A stretch of 56,180 nucleotides of DNA from Gordonia amarae NBRC 15530 (GTDB lineage Bacteria; Actinomycetota; Actinomycetes; Mycobacteriales; Mycobacteriaceae), in contig NZ_BAED01000015.1 of the NCBI RefSeq assembly GCF_000241345.1, forward strand, positions 1-56,180, written 5' to 3'. How positions within the stretch are numbered: position 1 is the first letter of the stretch; each line of letters opens with the position of its first letter. Both the position numbers and the translations under genes were made by a program. Positions 52,812 through 56,180 of the stretch are shown here, one piece after another. Under the pieces are notes generated by a model. The model saw only the letters and a list, made by a program, of their open reading frames with translations. It was not told where the DNA came from and ran no database searches.

Positions 52812-55655
52812 GTGGCAGTTGTCGATGATCGCGGGGCGGCACCCGGGTCCGACGAGGGACCACCGGAGCAGGACTTCGGTAGGCAGCCCCCGCAGGATCT
52901 GACTGCCGAACAGTCGGTGCTCGGCGGCATGATGCTGTCCAAGGACGCCATCGCCGATGTCATCGAGCGGGTGCGTTCGGGCGATTTCTACCGCCCCGCC
53001 CACCAGTCCGTGTACGAGGCCATCATGGAGCTCTACGGCAAGGGCGAGCCCGCGGACGCGGTCACCGTGTCGGCCGAGCTCGAGCGCCGTGGCGAGTTGC
53101 GCAAGATCGGCGGCGCCCCGTACCTGCATACCCTGATCTCGACGGTCCCCACCGCCGCCAACGCCGGTTACTACGCCGAGATCGTCGCCGAGAAGGCGAT
53201 CCTGCGCAGGCTCGTCGAGGCCGGCACCAGGATCGTCCAGTACGGCTACGCCGGCGCCGACGGCCAGGACGTCGCCGAGGTCGTCGACCGGGCGCAGGCC
53301 GAGGTGTACGAGGTCACCGAGCGGCGCACCGCCGAGGACTATGTGCCGCTCGAAGAGCTGCTCCAGCCGACGATGGACGAGATCGACTCGATCGCCTCCC
53401 GCGGAGGATTGTCACTCGGCGTGCCCACCGGTTTCGCCGACCTCGACAAGCTCACCAACGGCCTGCATCCGGGCCAGATGATCATCGTCGCCGCCCGGCC
53501 GGGTGTGGGTAAGGCGCTGGCTCTCGACACCCCGCTGCCCACCCCCAATGGCTGGACGACGATGGGCCGGGTCGCGGTGGGGGATTACCTGCTCGACGCC
53601 GACGGCCGCCCCACCCGCGTGGTCGCCGCCACCGACGTGATGACCGACCGGCCCTGCTTCGAGGTCGAGTTCAACGACGGTGCGGTGCTCGTCGCCGACG
53701 AACAGCACCAGTGGGTCGCCGAGGTCGACGGTGAACGCGTCACCATGACCACCGAGGCGCTGCGTGGGCACGTCGGTTGCGCCATCGTCCGCAACACCAA
53801 ACCGCTCGAACTGCCTCGCAAGCATGTCGCGTACGGCCCGTATACAGTTGCCGCCCTTGCCGGTATGGCGTTCGATGATCCCGAGATCGCCATGCGTATC
53901 GACGCAGAGGGCCCGGTCGACGTGATGACACTGATGGCCGATCTCGGTGGCCTGATCCCGCTGGAGTACCTGCGCGGTTCGATCGCCCAGCGCCGCGCTC
54001 TCCTCGCCGGTCTGCTCGACGCCCGCGCCACCGTCGACGAGGACGGCTGGATCATCGTGCCCGCCGCCACCCGCCACATGACCGCGGTGGTCGCCGACCT
54101 CGTTGCGGGACTGGGGTACAACTACAAGCGTTCGGCCACCGGCTGGCTCCGCGTCGACGCCGACGATGATGTGTTCACGTTGCACCACAAGGCGATCCGT
54201 CACAAGGAGCTGCGCCGCAAGGCTGGTGTGCGGCGCGTCGTGTCGGTGCGTCCGGTGCCGAGCGTGCCGGTGCGCTGCGTGCAGGTCGACAACGACGACG
54301 CGATGTATCTCGCCGGTGAGGCGATGGTCCCCACCCACAACTCCACGCTCGCAATGGATTTCCTGCGTTCGGCGTCGATCGGCCATCACCTGACGTCGGC
54401 GATGTTCTCGCTGGAGATGTCGAAGATCGAGATCGTGATGCGCCTGCTGTCGGCGGAGGCGAAAATCAAACTCGCCGACATGCGTTCGGGTTCGATGAGC
54501 GACGATGACTGGAGCCGCCTGGCCCGCCGCATGGGTGAGATCTCCGAGGCCCCGCTGTTCATCGACGACTCACCCAACCTGACGATGATGGAGATCCGCG
54601 CCAAGGCCCGCCGCCTCAAACAGCGCCATGACCTGAAACTCGTTGTCGTGGACTACATGCAGCTGATGACCTCGGGCAAGAAGGTCGAATCCCGCCAGCA
54701 GGAGGTCTCCGAGTTCTCCCGCTCCCTCAAGCTTCTCGCCAAGGAACTCGAGGTCCCGGTCGTCGCCATCTCCCAGCTCAACCGTGGTCCCGAACAGCGC
54801 ACCGACAAACGCCCCCAGGTCTCTGACCTGCGCGAATCGGGTTGTCTCCCGGCGTCGGCACGTATCTGGCGCGCCGACACCGGAACCGAGGTCACTCTCG
54901 GCGAGCTTCTGGAAACGGGGGAGCAGCCGCTCGTCTGGTCGTTGGACGAACGCCTGCGTCTGGTCACCCGGCCGATGGTCAAGGTATTCCCCAGCGGCCG
55001 AAAGGAAGTGCTGCGAGTCCGCACCGCTTCGGGTCGCACCGTGGAGGCGACCGGCAACCATCCATTCCTGACTGTCGACGGCTGGATTCCGTTGGCCGAG
55101 ATCGGGATCGGCGAGCGTATCGGCGTACCTCACACCGAGGACCGATCACCGCGACCGGCAGGCACTTCACCCGCGAAGGTGGAAGGCGCCGACGCCCGCA
55201 CCGTCTCCCGCGAGCTTCATGCGCTCCTGGAAGCACCCGAACTCATCCCGGCCGGCCTCGACGCCGCTGCCGAGTCCCGTGCGCAGCGCGCACGCTCGGT
55301 CCTCGCCCAGGCCGCGCACCTCCTAGACGGCATCGACATCGACCTCGACATCAGCAACAACGTCCACTGGGATGAGATCGTGTCGCTCGAATCCCTTGGT
55401 GTACAAGATGTTTACGACGGCACCGTCCCCGGCACACACAACTTCATCGCTAACGGCGTAGCCGTCCACAACTCCCTGGAGCAGGACGCCGACATGGTCA
55501 TCCTGCTCCACCGCCCCGACTCCATCGAACGCGACGACCCCCGCGCAGGCGAAGCCGACATCATCGTCGGCAAACACCGCAACGGCCCCACCGCCACCAT
55601 CACCGTCGCCCACCAACTCCACCTGAGCCGCTTCGTCGACATGGCCCGCGGCTAG
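52812..55655 (+). CDS. dnaB: Replicative DNA helicase with two inteins
   Basis: The reading frame is 947 residues. Removing two inteins (276 and 210 residues) leaves 461 residues, the normal size of DnaB. Extein features: the N-terminal domain (PPQDLTAEQSVLGGMMLS), FADLDKLTNGLHPGQMIIVA, Walker A PGVGK-S split by intein 1, LVVVDYMQL (Walker B), ISQLNRGPEQR and the arginine-finger region VGKHRNGPT. It unwinds DNA as a hexamer ahead of the replication fork. Splicing must be complete for activity because intein 1 sits inside the P-loop. The GTG at 52812 is the start. Confidence 0.96.
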   Translation: MAVVDDRGAAPGSDEGPPEQDFGRQPPQDLTAEQSVLGGMMLSKDAIADVIERVRSGDFYRPAHQSVYEAIMELYGKGEPADAVTVSAELERRGELRKIGGAPYLHTLISTVPTAANAGYYAEIVAEKAILRRLVEAGTRIVQYGYAGADGQDVAEVVDRAQAEVYEVTERRTAEDYVPLEELLQPTMDEIDSIASRGGLSLGVPTGFADLDKLTNGLHPGQMIIVAARPGVGKALALDTPLPTPNGWTTMGRVAVGDYLLDADGRPTRVVAATDVMTDRPCFEVEFNDGAVLVADEQHQWVAEVDGERVTMTTEALRGHVGCAIVRNTKPLELPRKHVAYGPYTVAALAGMAFDDPEIAMRIDAEGPVDVMTLMADLGGLIPLEYLRGSIAQRRALLAGLLDARATVDEDGWIIVPAATRHMTAVVADLVAGLGYNYKRSATGWLRVDADDDVFTLHHKAIRHKELRRKAGVRRVVSVRPVPSVPVRCVQVDNDDAMYLAGEAMVPTHNSTLAMDFLRSASIGHHLTSAMFSLEMSKIEIVMRLLSAEAKIKLADMRSGSMSDDDWSRLARRMGEISEAPLFIDDSPNLTMMEIRAKARRLKQRHDLKLVVVDYMQLMTSGKKVESRQQEVSEFSRSLKLLAKELEVPVVAISQLNRGPEQRTDKRPQVSDLRESGCLPASARIWRADTGTEVTLGELLETGEQPLVWSLDERLRLVTRPMVKVFPSGRKEVLRVRTASGRTVEATGNHPFLTVDGWIPLAEIGIGERIGVPHTEDRSPRPAGTSPAKVEGADARTVSRELHALLEAPELIPAGLDAAAESRAQRARSVLAQAAHLLDGIDIDLDISNNVHWDEIVSLESLGVQDVYDGTVPGTHNFIANGVAVHNSLEQDADMVILLHRPDSIERDDPRAGEADIIVGKHRNGPTATITVAHQLHLSRFVDMARG
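53514..54341 (+). other. DnaB intein 1, class 3 type, at the Walker A (GK/S) site
   Basis: The intein begins with Ala235, not Cys or Ser, after PGVGK, and ends VPTHN before Ser of STLAMD. The class 3 WCT signature is present: Trp in block B (DEQHQWVAE), Cys in block F (VRCVQVDND) and Thr in block G (VPTHN). It is 276 residues; the middle has a decayed LAGLIDADG-like stretch (LLAGLLDARATVDEDG), so a homing endonuclease is probably inactive or reduced to one motif. It matches the position of mycobacterial DnaBi1. Confidence 0.9.
54843..55472 (+). other. DnaB intein 2, class 1 mini-intein
   Basis: The intein begins CLPASARIW (Cys678) after RESG and ends VAVHN before SLEQDAD. Block B shows TGNHPF, block F LGVQDVYDGTVPGTHNFIAN, and block G HN followed by extein Ser. 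It is 210 residues with no LAGLIDADG motif, so it is a mini-intein that has lost or never had an endonuclease. The insertion site is in the conserved DLRESGSLEQDAD motif. Confidence 0.9.
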
Positions 55656-55700
55656 CTGCTGCTGCTGTCGAGATGCAGCGAAGATTAGCAAGAGTGCCCT

Positions 55701-55715
55701 GCTTGTTTAACAAGC
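55701..55715. promoter_or_regulatory. 15-bp palindrome after dnaB
   Basis: GCTTGTT T AACAAGC is a perfect 7-bp inverted repeat with a 1-nt centre, in an A+T-rich gap upstream of the TnsA-like gene. It looks like an operator rather than a terminator. No regulator is known. Confidence 0.35.
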
Positions 55716-55828
55716 TCCCGACCGGGGAAAAACTGGGCTGACCACTACGTATTGTTCTGTTCTCGTGTCTTCAGGGACGGATTCCTGCTAGATTTGCTGC
55801 TAATTCCGCATGGAGTGGTGGTAGCCAT

Positions 55829-56167
55829 ATGACTGAGGACAGCGATCCTGAGGCGACCTGGAAGTTTCGGCTCGCCGGATCCGAGAGGATTCGTGTCTGG
55901 AGTTGGCAGAAGGATGGTCCACCAGACCTTGGACTCATCTTTCCTGTACGACGGCCACGCTCCTCGGCAAGGCAAAAGCACATCCCTGTAACCGCCTACT
56001 CGGTGACGATGGGTGATCATCTTGAGCTCGAGTCTGGTCTGGAGCACGATCTTCTTCGTCGTCTTGATCGGCTTCCGCATATTCAAGCGCTCGTGCCCCA
56101 GCCCTGTGTGCTTGTAGGGGAAGGTGCGGCGAGAGTACGGAACGTGCCGGACTTACTCACGGTTTGA
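55829..56167 (+). CDS. TnsA-like endonuclease-type protein, probably truncated
   Basis: The 112-residue protein resembles the N-terminal part of the actinobacterial TnsA-like heteromeric transposase endonuclease family: VTAYSVTMGDHLELESGLEH, DLLRRLDRLP, ALVPQPC and VRNVPDLLTV before the stop at 56167. The Glu of ESGLE and the Asp of VPDLL would be two of the three PD-(D/E)XK active-site residues, but the lysine after the PD strand is missing because the stop follows at once. So it is a truncated or broken gene, or the window end hides a frameshifted continuation. It looks poorer in G+C than its surroundings, in line with transfer. Confidence 0.5.
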   Translation: MTEDSDPEATWKFRLAGSERIRVWSWQKDGPPDLGLIFPVRRPRSSARQKHIPVTAYSVTMGDHLELESGLEHDLLRRLDRLPHIQALVPQPCVLVGEGAARVRNVPDLLTV

Positions 56168-56180
56168 ACCGCCCCGGGGG

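Overview
The window is high-GC actinobacterial DNA, most likely from Gordonia or a close relative in the Mycobacteriales. The evidence is the gene order. MFS, yqgE, an SdpI-like gene and leuS follow the Mycobacterium tuberculosis order around Rv0037c-Rv0041. padR, ino1, a DUF5318 gene, ponA1, a GT87 gene, the rpsF/ssb/rpsR/rplI set and dnaB follow the order around Rv0046c-Rv0058. A RDD / SpoIIM / DUF58 / MoxR / DUF4350 / DUF4129 block resembles Rv3689-Rv3695. Other lineage markers are a KstR-type operator, F420-type LLM and ergothioneine-type enzymes, glucosylglycerate hydrolase, and a dnaB gene with two inteins. The genus is an inference; I ran no database search.

Layout. 1-3.7 kb: the 3' end of glpD, a GtrA gene, a DUF6924 gene, an internally deleted Uma2 remnant and an EgtE-like PLP enzyme. 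3.7-13.6 kb: a calcium-type DxDGDG repeat protein, MFS, YqgE, SdpI-like, leuS-HIT, VOC, TfoX, a PQQ-type sugar dehydrogenase lipoprotein and an acyl-CoA dehydrogenase behind a palindromic operator. 13.6-23.1 kb: a 2OG-Fe dioxygenase, divergent RDD and SpoIIM genes, a lone pxpA, then a five-gene minus-strand operon in which every junction overlaps by 1-4 bp (membrane protein, DUF4129, DUF4350, MoxR, DUF58). 23.2-34 kb: a ketosteroid isomerase with a KstR box, glucosylglycerate hydrolase, a TPM-domain protein, an LLM oxidoreductase, a MalY-type lyase, dinB with a LexA box at its start codon, a TrpB2-type enzyme and a FadD36-like acyl-CoA synthetase. 34-38 kb: two divergent atypical regulators, a quinone-oxidoreductase-like gene, a lipoprotein and an intact Uma2 gene. 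38-56 kb: padR-ino1, DUF5318, ponA, GT87, two paralogous anchored proteins, rpsF/ssb/rpsR/rplI on the minus strand, SRPBCC, a second GT87, a small secreted protein, a GNAT, dnaB with two inteins, and a truncated TnsA-like gene at the edge.

The most unusual thing I can read directly is a dispersed palindromic repeat with outer edge CGGTTGAGG and inner edge CCTCGAAACC. Three complete inverted pairs (near 13.6, 23.9 and 32.5 kb) lie between genes, two of them exactly between convergent genes. Single arms occur near 31.0 kb and, in frame, inside the second GT87 gene near 50.4 kb, where one adds a basic peptide next to a 33-bp tandem repeat. Regulatory sites that can be read with some confidence are a KstR-type box, a LexA-type box, an inverted repeat between padR and DUF5318, and a candidate S6:S18-type leader ahead of rpsF.
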